DNA from: Bacteroidales bacterium
Lineage (GTDB): Bacteria; Bacteroidota; Bacteroidia; Bacteroidales; UBA932
NCBI GenBank assembly: GCA_017447815.1
Contig: JAFSMS010000019.1
Span: 1-64,000, forward strand
Direction of reading: 5' to 3'
Length of the DNA: 64,000 bases
The notes under the pieces are model-generated. The model saw only the letters and a list, made by a program, of their open reading frames with translations, made no database searches and was not told the origin of the DNA. Both the position numbers and the translations under genes were made by a program. This document shows, piece after piece, positions 24,128-32,290 of this stretch. Numbering within the stretch: the stretch's first letter is position 1; each line of letters starts with the position of its first letter.

Positions 24128-24904
24128 CTACAACGCTGTCAGGACAAGCCCCTCGGAACAGTAAAACTTGCCTTCCACCAGAGTAATGCTGGCTTTGGAA
24201 GTGGAATAGGTGGTGGGATAGGTCCTGGCCGTGATCGTTACGGGCGAATCGTATTGCGGATATAAAGAGACATAGATGGCATCCGGATATGGATACCACG
24301 GTTCTACCGTATACTCGTCATAAGGACCGAAACTGATAACAAGCTGGTTTATCTTGTTGGTAATGTCGGTCGTCCCGTCGGTGAAAGAGAGTTTCCAGAT
24401 GCAGTTATCGGCCCCCATGGTAACTCCGGCGGGAATAGTCACGGAACCACCTGAAACAGAGAGCGTTCCATATCCATAAACCGCCATAAAATTCTCATTG
24501 ATATCCGCCAGCGTTCCTCTCTGAACCTCTTCCTGCAATCCTTTTCCTTCTTTCCAATGTTTATAAGGGAAACCGAACAAGACACTGCCGCCATCCTTGG
24601 GGTCTGTCAGTTCTACGGAAACGGTGGCATTGCCACTTCCGTCCACGGCCGTCACGATGCCTCTGGCTTCGGAATTGGAATGAATGTCATCATAAGATAC
24701 CCAGATATAGTCTCCTACTTCCCAAGTTGTAGCGATTCCGGTGCCTGTATCGGCTATAATGCTGCGTGTGAGCAGACCTTCCTGGGGAGAAAGGGTGGCT
24801 GTAAGGGTGAATACGGTTTTTTCCTGTAATTTGGAGCAGGAACCTGCCACGGCTGCAACCATAAGCAGGGCGGCCATTTTCAGATATGTCTTCTTCGTTT
24901 TCAT
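24128..24904 (-). CDS. Fimbrillin-like surface lipoprotein
   Basis: The 258-residue protein has a lipoprotein signal ending A-G-S-C (Cys23) and then a beta-rich body. The early pattern T-L-T-A-T-L followed by W-E-V-G-D-Y-I-W-V-S matches the N-terminal domain of fimbrillin/Mfa-like proteins, in which a 'W.xGD.I.V' strand follows a leading strand. It probably sits at the cell surface as a pilus-like or adhesion component. It is the second gene of a minus-strand pair, 12 bp after the larger lipoprotein. Base composition looks less GC-rich than the flanking core genes. No ligand can be inferred. Confidence 0.65.
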   Translation of the reverse strand: MKTKKTYLKMAALLMVAAVAGSCSKLQEKTVFTLTATLSPQEGLLTRSIIADTGTGIATTWEVGDYIWVSYDDIHSNSEARGIVTAVDGSGNATVSVELTDPKDGGSVLFGFPYKHWKEGKGLQEEVQRGTLADINENFMAVYGYGTLSVSGGSVTIPAGVTMGADNCIWKLSFTDGTTDITNKINQLVISFGPYDEYTVEPWYPYPDAIYVSLYPQYDSPVTITARTYPTTYSTSKASITLVEGKFYCSEGLVLTAL

Positions 24905-24916
24905 CTTTCCTTGTGC

Positions 24917-26443
24917 TTAGCTGTTAAAGGGATCGCCGGCATTGGGGAAGGTGGGTATGCCGGGTATTGAAGTTCCGGAATTCGCTGCAACCACATAGGT
25001 CCAGGTACCGGTACCGTCACCGTTGTCCACACCGGAGACACTAAGCGAATAGCCGGAAGCAGCGTGTACATTGAGCGGTACTCCGACACTGGGAGTTCCT
25101 GCGCCATCAGCTGTCATAATTCCCTGAGTTCCAATTGAATTGGTTACATGATCAAGAATCAGGGTTCCATTTCCTTTGAAAACCACCTCCCCATACATCT
25201 TGTCCACCAGAATGGCAGGATGCTCTGCAGCGCCCAAAATTCTGGTCTGTCCATCCACGACAAGGGTTAGCGGGCCACGGTGAAGGTGTTCTATAAACGC
25301 TGTTTGAGTAGTGGTGAAGCCCTGCGGCATACCGTACGAAGTTCCGGAAAAACGTACAGTGGCCCCTTCGGGTTCCAATGCACTGTCTTTCCACCGGAAA
25401 CGACACTGGTCGCCATCTCCACTGATAGTGATATCCAGGCCAGGATTCTCATAATAATAATAGTTGTCTGAAAACAACTTGTATAAACCAGTTGAAATCT
25501 GAGTAGGTTCTACGGGACTCGCGCTTCCTGTAAGGGTGACTTCCGGCTTGGGGAGCGGTACCATTGCAATGGTGGGAGTATAAAACTTCCCATTCGTGAT
25601 TTTGCCATCCGTCATTTTACTCATGTCGTAGACGATTTTATTTACATCATCCAGAATAGCAAATGCCATCCAATCTGTCTCAGGACTCACAGAAGGGGCC
25701 TCATAACAAAGCGACAACCAGACGGGGTCGGTGGAATTACTGCGGAAGACCTCTCTGGGGATCTTTCCATCGGCCATTTCACCATAATACTCCCGCGTAC
25801 CGTCCGGGCTGTCCTTGAATACTAGATTTCCCATGACCGTTTTGATCCAAAGAAACTGGATGGGAATGGGAGCGCTCGTTTCCGCATCCACAAAAGTGAA
25901 ACGGAAAATGCTGTAGGGATTGGTGAAATGGGCGTTCTCCAGCGTGAGCTTCCGGTTCACTTCATCTACAGCCGTAACACTGACCGTAGCCACGCCAAAA
26001 TCCCGAAGGGTTTCAAAAGTGCCGGTCTGCTCTTCATAATCGAAGATTCCGCCCCCAAAGGGGGAATAGGGACAGTAACGCAGTTCCAGGACATCTCCAA
26101 CGGCATATTCCCCTTGCAGGGAGCCCTGAAGATTGACAGAAGCGCCATCGGTATCCGGACTCAGGCACAGCGCATCCAGCGAAGCCCGCGTCTTGTTGTA
26201 GACATACACCTTGTCCGTCGTCTCAAAAGATGTGAGCACCTTCATATTCCCGGAGTCAAAGGCCAGCGCCTTGGTTGCCGCGTCCCCGCCTTTGCTGGCC
26301 GGTACGCTTACTTCCCAGACAAGGGTCTTTCCGGGTTCCGGAGCCTCCTCCGGTTCAGTGGCATCCACATCCGCCTGCTTGTTGCAGGCCGCCGCGCCCA
26401 GCAGAATGAGCACGGACAATACAGGAAAACAATACTTTTTCAT
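24917..26443 (-). CDS. Large fimbrillin-like surface lipoprotein
   Basis: The 508-residue protein has a lipoprotein signal ending A-A-A-C (Cys20) and a Glu/Pro-rich linker. A fimbrillin-like region follows (S-F-E-T-T-D-K-V-Y-V-Y-N-K, then G-D-V-L-E-L-R-Y). The C-terminal third is different, with beta-helix-like turns such as V-V-F-K-G-N-G-T-L-I-L-D-H. It is likely surface-exposed. An unusually strong Shine-Dalgarno (AGGAGGAG) 5 nt before the ATG overlaps the stop of a 45-codon ORF, suggesting coupled translation. It precedes the second lipoprotein gene. Confidence 0.65.
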   Translation of the reverse strand: MKKYCFPVLSVLILLGAAACNKQADVDATEPEEAPEPGKTLVWEVSVPASKGGDAATKALAFDSGNMKVLTSFETTDKVYVYNKTRASLDALCLSPDTDGASVNLQGSLQGEYAVGDVLELRYCPYSPFGGGIFDYEEQTGTFETLRDFGVATVSVTAVDEVNRKLTLENAHFTNPYSIFRFTFVDAETSAPIPIQFLWIKTVMGNLVFKDSPDGTREYYGEMADGKIPREVFRSNSTDPVWLSLCYEAPSVSPETDWMAFAILDDVNKIVYDMSKMTDGKITNGKFYTPTIAMVPLPKPEVTLTGSASPVEPTQISTGLYKLFSDNYYYYENPGLDITISGDGDQCRFRWKDSALEPEGATVRFSGTSYGMPQGFTTTQTAFIEHLHRGPLTLVVDGQTRILGAAEHPAILVDKMYGEVVFKGNGTLILDHVTNSIGTQGIMTADGAGTPSVGVPLNVHAASGYSLSVSGVDNGDGTGTWTYVVAANSGTSIPGIPTFPNAGDPFNS

Positions 26444-26448
26444 ATACA

Positions 26449-26456
26449 CTCCTCCT
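26449..26456 (-). promoter_or_regulatory. Strong Shine-Dalgarno site of the large lipoprotein gene
   Basis: AGGAGGAG on the minus strand with a 5-nt spacer to the ATG at 26443. Bacteroidota rarely rely on such sites, so this one stands out. It supports the chosen start and overlaps the preceding small ORF's stop codon. Confidence 0.65.
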
Positions 26457-26592
26457 ACCATAATACCCAGTCAAAATCATCCCTGAGCCCGCCGAAAGGT
26501 TCCGGATCTCCGGAAACCACCAGCATTACCTCCGTGTCCATCTCTACAGGAACGGACTCCGGACATTCGTACAACATTTTTTTCTGTTCCAT
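26455..26592 (-). CDS. 45-residue small protein upstream of fimbrillin-like lipoproteins
   Basis: This short ORF starts at the ATG at 26592 and ends in TAG at 26455. It reads M-E-Q-K-K-M-L-Y-E-C-P-E-S, then V-M-L-V-V-S-G-D-P-E, and ends D-D-F-D-W-V-L-W. Small proteins with a 'Y-x-x-P-E ... L-x-x-S-G ... acidic-W' layout recur at the head of Bacteroidota surface-protein operons; their function is unknown to me. It has no signal peptide or membrane segment. It immediately precedes the large lipoprotein gene, and its stop is embedded in that gene's Shine-Dalgarno. It could be a regulatory leader or a genuine small protein. Confidence 0.6.
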   Translation of the reverse strand: MEQKKMLYECPESVPVEMDTEVMLVVSGDPEPFGGLRDDFDWVLW

Positions 26593-26667
26593 AGGCACTT
26601 TGTTTAAAAGCATTCCGACTATAAATCTATGGATAATCTGTCAATTGTTCCCCTGCTCCGAGCCCCC

Positions 26668-26721
26668 TTTTGACGAAACGGCCTCCCGGATTGACGAACG
26701 GCCCCGTTTTCTGGACGAACG
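26668..26721. promoter_or_regulatory. Three 21-bp-phased direct repeats, probable LytTR operator
   Basis: The core GACGAA occurs at 26672, 26693 and 26714, exactly 21 bp apart. The units are TGACGAAACG (26671), TGACGAACG (26692) and GGACGAACG (26713). Direct repeats spaced by two helical turns are the known site geometry for LytTR-domain regulators such as AgrA. The repeats lie between the lipoprotein operon and the kinase gene, about 55 bp upstream of the kinase -7 box. The adjacent response regulator is the obvious candidate to bind here. Confidence 0.65.
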
Positions 26722-26776
26722 AAAAAAAAGCAGTTGACACACAGCCGGATACAACAAAAGAATGATACAATTTACC

Positions 26777-26784
26777 TATCTTTG
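26777..26784 (+). promoter_or_regulatory. Promoter -7 box of the histidine kinase gene
   Basis: TATCTTTG, just 5 nt before the kinase ATG. Transcription should begin at or next to the start codon. Confidence 0.65.
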
Positions 26785-26789
26785 CAACA

Positions 26790-29396
26790 ATGGAAAAGTG
26801 TTTACGATACCTGCTGGCGGGACTGCTCCTTGTCTCCTTCCCGGCTATGGCGGCAGGGGCGGCCATAGAAAGCAGTATCAGCCACCGGCGCTTCACCACA
26901 GCCGACGGTCTGCCCCAGATGCAGACAGAGACTGTTTGGCAGGACACCCGCGGCTATATCTATATAGGCACCCTGTCCGGCTTCGTCCGTTATGACGGAC
27001 GTACCATGACTCCCTTTCTTGGCGGAAGGAGAGAGAACATTGTCGCATTCCAGGAGACGGAGGGAAAGGTGAGCGCCTTCGGATTCGTAAGGAAATGGAC
27101 TTTCCGGGGAGAAAAACTGGACATGAAACCCATCGACCCGGAGGGGCGGATGCTGCTGAACAACTTCAATTCCGCCGACCTTCCTCCGGGATATGTGCTG
27201 CTGGAAGACCGCCGGGAGCAAGGCCGGGTCCTCTTTCACCTGGAGGCCGGCGGAAGGGTCCGCGTACTGGAATCCCCCCTGCTGGACAAAATGACCCCGG
27301 ACCGGAAACTGTACCTGGATTCCCTGGGCGTCTTCATCCCCACCCCGGAAGGGCTCTATGTGGCCGATGGGGGCAAAACCCGGAAAATCGGGACCCAAAA
27401 AGACGTCTTCTCCCTCATCCGGCGGGGAAGACAGTTGATCGCATTGTCGGGCGACGGCCTGTACACCGTTGAAGGGGACAGCCTCCGGCTGCTCTGCCCT
27501 CATACCTTCGAGGCCCCCGACTATGGCCTCTCCGCCCGCCTGAACTCCCAGGGACAACTCATCATAGCCGATTCCCACACGCTCTGGCGCTATGACTGCC
27601 TCACCGGCGGGCCGATGGAGCAGCTCGCCACGGGATTCAACCTGATCAAGAACCTGTTCATCGACAAATGGGACCGGCTTTGGGCAGCCACCTATCAAGG
27701 TGTCTACTGCTTCTTTCAGGGACACATCGTCAACCACCGACTCACCGACAGGAACGACATCGTACGTGCCATCGCATTCACCGGCGGACATCTCGTGGAA
27801 GGGACGCTGAACGGAAGCGTCCTCATGGACGGAGAACTGCTGGACAGACAGGAGGGGAATTTCTATGCCTCCGGCGCCGCGGTCGTGGACGGGAAGGTCT
27901 ATATGGCCGGCAACGCAGATGTGGCCTCCGTCGGTGAAAAAGGCCTGCACTGGTTGGGACTTCCGCCGGAGAACTACCGTTTCGTATCCAGAATGGGAGC
28001 GCTGGTGATTGTCGGCACCAGGAACAGCCTGCTGACCTACAACCCGGAAAACGGCAACCTGGACACGCTCAGCTTGGAGATTGATCATCCATGGTGCGCT
28101 GTGGATGACGGCCAGGGACAACTTTGGGTAAGCGGTAACCCCGGGTTGTACCGCCTCACTCGCACCGAAAAGGGAGAAGCCCTGGTCTACAAAATGAAAA
28201 ACACGCCGTCGGCCCAGGTCATCACCGCCTTGTCGTCGGATGGGAAGGGGAATGTCTGTTTTGCCCTCGGAGACTCCCTCTTCGTCGTTTCCCGGGGAAA
28301 AGTCTATCCGCTCCGGGAAGTGCAACCCACCCTTTCAGGCCACGAAATCCGCAGCGTCCACCTGTCTCCGCGCGGGTATCTGGCAGTTGCGGCCATTGAC
28401 GGGCTCCTGGTGGCGCGCATGGACGGAGACCTGCATGCCCGAGATGTCCACTGGTTCGATTCCGGCAACGGATTCACTGCCATCGAGCCGCTGATGGGGC
28501 CGATGGCAGAAAGTGAAGACGGCACGCTCTGGCTGGCCGGCCTAGAAGAAGTGACCTCCTTCCGGCCGGAGAATCTCCTTTTCGACAGTCAGCAGTCCAC
28601 CTTCATCCAAGCCTCTGTGCCCTGGTGGCGGCGGGGATGGGCGCTTCTGGGGTGCGTCGTCATCCTTTCGCTGCTGATTTGGTGGGTAGCCAGAAAATCC
28701 GAACAACGCCGGAGCCGCAAGCGGATGGAGACCCTCGAACGGGAGAAGAGACAGAAAGAATTGCAACTCTCCGCCATCCGGCTCAAGGCCATCCCCCATT
28801 TCCACGCAAATGTGCTCTCCAGCATAGAGTATTTCGTGATGAACCACTCTGCCGACGAGGCCTCCCGCTACCTGAAACTCTACTCCGATTTCACCAATCA
28901 GACGCTGCTGGACATTGACCGGCCCGCACGGACCCTTGCCGAGGAAGTGGACTACGTGCGCACGTACCTGGAACTGGAGAAATTGCGCTTCGGAGAACGG
29001 CTGCAATACAGCATCCATGTAGATTCTGATGTCAATCCATCCCTGATGCTGCCCAACATGCTGCTACACACCTATAGCCAGAACGCCGTAAAACACGGCA
29101 TCGCGTCCAAGGACGGTGCCGGGAAAATCGACATCACCGTATGCCGGCAGCCGCGGGACGGTGCCGGCGGTATCCTTGTGAGTGTGCAGGATGACGGTGT
29201 GGGAAGAGCCGAAGCAGCCCGCTCCGGCGGATATTCCACCAAGCAGGGACTCGCTATCCTTCAAAAGCAGATTGAACTGTATAACAAGACCAACCGGTAC
29301 CGGATCGTGCAGCAGGTGGCCGACCTTACCGACGGGGAAGGCCGGCCGGCAGGAACCCGCTTCACCATTTGGATTCCAGAAGACTACCGATATTGA
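26790..29396 (+). CDS. Propeller-sensor LytS-type histidine kinase
   Basis: The 868-residue membrane protein has a signal peptide, then a large periplasmic region of beta-propeller repeats (early I-S-H-R-R-F-T-T-A-D-G-L-P-Q, W-Q-D-T-R-G-Y-I-Y-I-G-T). One membrane segment lies at about 617-635. The cytoplasmic LytS-type kinase has the phosphoacceptor motif I-P-H-F-H-A-N-V (His670) and a C-terminal ATPase domain with D-D-G-V-G. Such propeller kinases sense periplasmic or surface signals in Bacteroidota. Its partner regulator follows 8 bp downstream. The three phased repeats upstream suggest autoregulation. Confidence 0.9.
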   Translation: MEKCLRYLLAGLLLVSFPAMAAGAAIESSISHRRFTTADGLPQMQTETVWQDTRGYIYIGTLSGFVRYDGRTMTPFLGGRRENIVAFQETEGKVSAFGFVRKWTFRGEKLDMKPIDPEGRMLLNNFNSADLPPGYVLLEDRREQGRVLFHLEAGGRVRVLESPLLDKMTPDRKLYLDSLGVFIPTPEGLYVADGGKTRKIGTQKDVFSLIRRGRQLIALSGDGLYTVEGDSLRLLCPHTFEAPDYGLSARLNSQGQLIIADSHTLWRYDCLTGGPMEQLATGFNLIKNLFIDKWDRLWAATYQGVYCFFQGHIVNHRLTDRNDIVRAIAFTGGHLVEGTLNGSVLMDGELLDRQEGNFYASGAAVVDGKVYMAGNADVASVGEKGLHWLGLPPENYRFVSRMGALVIVGTRNSLLTYNPENGNLDTLSLEIDHPWCAVDDGQGQLWVSGNPGLYRLTRTEKGEALVYKMKNTPSAQVITALSSDGKGNVCFALGDSLFVVSRGKVYPLREVQPTLSGHEIRSVHLSPRGYLAVAAIDGLLVARMDGDLHARDVHWFDSGNGFTAIEPLMGPMAESEDGTLWLAGLEEVTSFRPENLLFDSQQSTFIQASVPWWRRGWALLGCVVILSLLIWWVARKSEQRRSRKRMETLEREKRQKELQLSAIRLKAIPHFHANVLSSIEYFVMNHSADEASRYLKLYSDFTNQTLLDIDRPARTLAEEVDYVRTYLELEKLRFGERLQYSIHVDSDVNPSLMLPNMLLHTYSQNAVKHGIASKDGAGKIDITVCRQPRDGAGGILVSVQDDGVGRAEAARSGGYSTKQGLAILQKQIELYNKTNRYRIVQQVADLTDGEGRPAGTRFTIWIPEDYRY

Positions 29397-29404
29397 ACAG
29401 GACC

Positions 29405-30130
29405 ATGGATAAGATCAAGACCATCGTAGTAGAAGACGAGCGTCTGCCCAGACTCTCTCTGCTCTCAAAACTGGAAGACTGGCGTGCCACTCTGGAAATA
29501 ACCGATGCGTGCGAGAACTACGAACAAGCCCGGGAAAGCATCCTCCGCAACCGGCCGGATCTTCTCTTCCTGGATATCCAGCTGAACGGGAAAGATTCCC
29601 TGTCTCTGCTGGAAGAACTCGGCCGGAGCATTCCCCTGCCCCTTGTAATCTTTACCACGGCCTATTCGGACCGAAAATACCTATTGGGAGCCATCAAATT
29701 GTCGGCAGTAGACTATCTGGTCAAGCCCATCGGCAAGGAAGAACTGTCACAAGCCATCGCCAGGGCCGTTGCAAAAATCACCACCCTGCAGGGATCGGAT
29801 CCCGGAAGGCTGTGCTTCAAATCGGGCGACAGCCTGCTGTTCGTTCCCGCCGATGAGATTGCCGGTTTCAGGGCCGATGGAAACTATGCCACCCTGGTCA
29901 CCTTCAAGCGGGAAGAAATGATTCTGGAAAGCCTTCTTTCCCTGGAGCGGCGCCTGCCGGACTGCTTTGCAAGAGCCGACCGCCGCACGATTGTGAATAT
30001 CCGGAAGGTGCATCGCCTGAACCCGCAGGAACAGACCTGCACTTTACAGGGACCGGACGGTGCACAGACTGTGATGAAACTCTCCAAAAACGGAATGGAT
30101 TTCCTGCTGGGCCGCCTGCTGGAGCAATAA
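29405..30130 (+). CDS. LytTR-family response regulator
   Basis: The 241-residue protein has a receiver domain with E10/D11, phosphoacceptor Asp57 in L-F-L-D-I-Q and K in L-V-K-P. A C-terminal LytTR DNA-binding domain follows from about 135 (I-A-G-F-R-A-D-G-N-Y, R-A-D-R-R-T-I-V-N). LytTR domains bind direct repeats spaced about 21 bp, as found at 26668-26721. I start it at the ATG at 29405, eight bases after the kinase stop. Expected targets are its own operon and the divergent lipoproteins. Confidence 0.9.
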   Translation: MDKIKTIVVEDERLPRLSLLSKLEDWRATLEITDACENYEQARESILRNRPDLLFLDIQLNGKDSLSLLEELGRSIPLPLVIFTTAYSDRKYLLGAIKLSAVDYLVKPIGKEELSQAIARAVAKITTLQGSDPGRLCFKSGDSLLFVPADEIAGFRADGNYATLVTFKREEMILESLLSLERRLPDCFARADRRTIVNIRKVHRLNPQEQTCTLQGPDGAQTVMKLSKNGMDFLLGRLLEQ

Positions 30131-30132
30131 GA

Positions 30133-30149
30133 AAAAACGCTCCGTTTTT
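30133..30149 (+). terminator. Weak hairpin after the response regulator
   Basis: AAAAACG and CGTTTTT pair around a 3-nt loop and end in a T-run that abuts the mini-radC ATG. The full radC copy has the same arrangement, a hairpin with a T-run touching its start codon. Confidence 0.45.
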
Positions 30150-30245
30150 ATGGGGTATCTTGTCCCCCTGAAGATTTTGGACATGTGCCCGGACGTGGCC
30201 GAAGGTTCCTTCTATTCTTTCTCCGAAGAAAGGGTGGGAAAATAA
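30150..30245 (+). pseudogene. In-frame miniature copy of radC (31 codons)
   Basis: The first 46 nt match the 5' end of radC (22781-22826) with one substitution, and the rest matches radC 23431-23482 exactly. The join lies at a shared CG dinucleotide. The 606-nt interior is missing, so the frame is kept and runs ATG to TAA with 31 codons. Both JAMM and helix-hairpin-helix domains are lost, so no RadC activity is possible. The near identity implies a recent event. It marks the right border of the island whose left border is the full radC. Confidence 0.85.
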
Positions 30246-30253
30246 ATTTTTCC

Positions 30254-30261
30254 TATCTTTG
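30254..30261 (+). promoter_or_regulatory. Promoter -7 box of upp
   Basis: TATCTTTG lies directly after the mini-radC stop codon, 25 nt before the upp ATG. Confidence 0.65.
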
Positions 30262-30286
30262 TAAGGTAGTCTCAAAACTCAGTGAT

Positions 30287-30940
30287 ATGAAAGTTATCAA
30301 CCTTGGAGAGAACAACACGGTTCTGAACACCTTCATGGCAGAGATCCGCGATGCGCGCATCCAGAAGGACAGTATGCGCTTCCGGGCCAATCTGGAAAGA
30401 GTGGGATTTGTTTTTGGATACGAGCTTTCCAAAACGCTCGCCTACACGGAAAAAGATGTCACCACCCCGCTGGCCGTAGCCAGGGTCTCCACCCCGGACA
30501 CTCCCCTTGTCATCGCCGCCATCCTGCGGGCGGGCCTGCCCCTGCAAAACGGGCTCCTGACGGCCTTCGACCGGGCGGAGAGCGCCTTCCTTTCCACCTA
30601 CCGCAAACACGGGAAGGGAGATTATTTCAAGGTTTACTCGGACTATTGCACCTGCCCTTCGCTGGAGGGCAAAACCCTCATCGTGGCCGACCCGATGCTG
30701 GCCACCGGCGCTTCCATGGAAAGCGCCCTCCAGAAACTGGAGGAAGAAGGCGGAGAGGCTGCCACCATCCACATGGTGTGCCCCGTGGCCAGCCGCTACG
30801 CCGTAGATCAGCTCCTGCAGAAACTGGACGGGAAATACACCCTCTGGGTGGCGGCCATCGACGAGGAACTCACCAGCCACAATTACATCATCCCCGGCCT
30901 CGGAGATGCCGGAGACCTGGCTTACGGCGGCAAAAGATAG
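30287..30940 (+). CDS. upp: Uracil phosphoribosyltransferase
   Basis: The 217-residue enzyme has the PRPP-binding region L-I-V-A-D-P-M-L-A-T-G-A-S and the C-terminal uracil-binding segment Y-I-I-P-G-L-G-D-A-G-D. It salvages uracil to UMP in the cytoplasm. I start it at 30287, since the longer frame would run through the mini-radC and the promoter box. It is followed by miaB after 15 bp on the same strand. Confidence 0.95.
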   Translation: MKVINLGENNTVLNTFMAEIRDARIQKDSMRFRANLERVGFVFGYELSKTLAYTEKDVTTPLAVARVSTPDTPLVIAAILRAGLPLQNGLLTAFDRAESAFLSTYRKHGKGDYFKVYSDYCTCPSLEGKTLIVADPMLATGASMESALQKLEEEGGEAATIHMVCPVASRYAVDQLLQKLDGKYTLWVAAIDEELTSHNYIIPGLGDAGDLAYGGKR

Positions 30941-30955
30941 CCGGACCCCCTCACT

Positions 30956-32266
30956 ATGAATAAAGCTTATATCGAAACCTACGGGTGTCAGATGAATGTC
31001 AATGACACCGAAGTCATCTTTGCCATTCTCCGGGATGCCGGCTACGAGCGCACGGAGAGCATGGAAGAAGCCGGCCTCGTCATGGCCAACACCTGTTCCA
31101 TCCGAGACAACGCCGAGCAGCGCATCTGGGGCCGGCTGGAGGTATTCAACCAGCAGAAAAAAGCCCGTCCGGGTGTCCTGGTGGGCATCGTGGGCTGCAT
31201 GGCGGAGCGCCTGAAGGACAAACTCCTGGATACCGGCAAAGTGGACCTGGTGGTGGGGCCCGACGCCTACCGCTCCCTCCCCCGCCTGCTGGAAGCCATC
31301 ACCCCCGACAAGCCGCAGATCGACGTTCTCCTCTCCCGGGACGAGACCTATGCCGACATCACCCCGGTCCGCACCGACAAAAACGGCATCTCCGCCTTCA
31401 TTTCCATCATGCGGGGCTGCAACAACGTGTGTTCGTACTGCGTGGTTCCCTATACCCGCGGGGCCGAGCGCTCCCGCGACGCCCACTCCATCCTCCGCGA
31501 AGCCTGCGACGTCTATGCGCGGGGCTACAAGGAAGTGACCCTCCTGGGGCAGAACGTCGATTCCTACCTCTGGAAGAGCGCCGATGAAAGCGTGAACTTC
31601 GCCCGCCTGCTGGAAATGGTGGCCGCCATCGGCCCGGATCTCCGCGTGCGCTTTGCCACTTCCCATCCCAAGGACATCAGCGACGAGGTCATCGAAACCA
31701 TGGCCGCCCATCCCAATATCTGCCGCCACATCCACCTTCCGGTGCAGTCCGGCAGTTCCCGGATGCTGGAGAAGATGCGCCGCAAGTACGACCGGGAGTG
31801 GTATCTGGAGCGCGTGGCCAAAATCCGCAGCCTCATCCCGGACTGCGGCCTCACCACCGACGTCATCGCCGGATTCTGCTCCGAAACGGAAGAGGACCAC
31901 GCGCAAACCCTCAGTCTCATGGAGGAAGTGGGCTTCGACTGGGCCTTCATGTTCGCCTATTCGGAGCGTCCCGGAACCCTCGCCCAGCGGAATTACCCCG
32001 ACGACGTTCCGGCCGATGTCAAGAACCGCCGCCTGAACGAGATCATCGAACTCCAGAACCGCAAGTCCCTCGAGCGCTACCGCGCCCAGATCGGCCGGGA
32101 AGTGGAAGTGCTGGTGGAAGGCCCGTCCAAACGCGACCCGGCGCAACTCTGCGGCCGTGCGTCCAACAATATGATGTGCGTATTCCCGGCCCTGGACCGG
32201 AAGTGCGGCACCTATGTGAAGGTCAAGGTGAAGGACTGCACATCGGCCACCCTTATCTGCGAATAA
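30956..32266 (+). CDS. miaB: tRNA-2-methylthio-N6-dimethylallyladenosine synthase
   Basis: The 436-residue radical-SAM methylthiotransferase has an N-terminal domain with Y-G-C-Q-M-N and T-C-S-I-R for the auxiliary cluster. The SAM cluster motif C-N-N-V-C-S-Y-C places Cys at 155, 159 and 162, and a C-terminal TRAM-like segment follows. It converts i6A37 to ms2i6A37 in tRNAs reading UNN codons. All six expected cluster cysteines appear to be present. Length is typical. Confidence 0.95.
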   Translation: MNKAYIETYGCQMNVNDTEVIFAILRDAGYERTESMEEAGLVMANTCSIRDNAEQRIWGRLEVFNQQKKARPGVLVGIVGCMAERLKDKLLDTGKVDLVVGPDAYRSLPRLLEAITPDKPQIDVLLSRDETYADITPVRTDKNGISAFISIMRGCNNVCSYCVVPYTRGAERSRDAHSILREACDVYARGYKEVTLLGQNVDSYLWKSADESVNFARLLEMVAAIGPDLRVRFATSHPKDISDEVIETMAAHPNICRHIHLPVQSGSSRMLEKMRRKYDREWYLERVAKIRSLIPDCGLTTDVIAGFCSETEEDHAQTLSLMEEVGFDWAFMFAYSERPGTLAQRNYPDDVPADVKNRRLNEIIELQNRKSLERYRAQIGREVEVLVEGPSKRDPAQLCGRASNNMMCVFPALDRKCGTYVKVKVKDCTSATLICE

Positions 32267-32277
32267 AAAAATTTCAC

Positions 32278-32285
32278 TACCTTTG
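32278..32285 (+). promoter_or_regulatory. Promoter -7 box of the LEA2-like lipoprotein gene
   Basis: TACCTTTG, 5 nt before the GTG start at 32291, which predicts a leaderless or nearly leaderless transcript. Confidence 0.6.
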
Positions 32286-32290
32286 CGTCT

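Noticed and set aside
30150..30245. Mini-radC as a functional RadC protein
   Set aside because: Both the helix-hairpin-helix region and the JAMM metal site are deleted.
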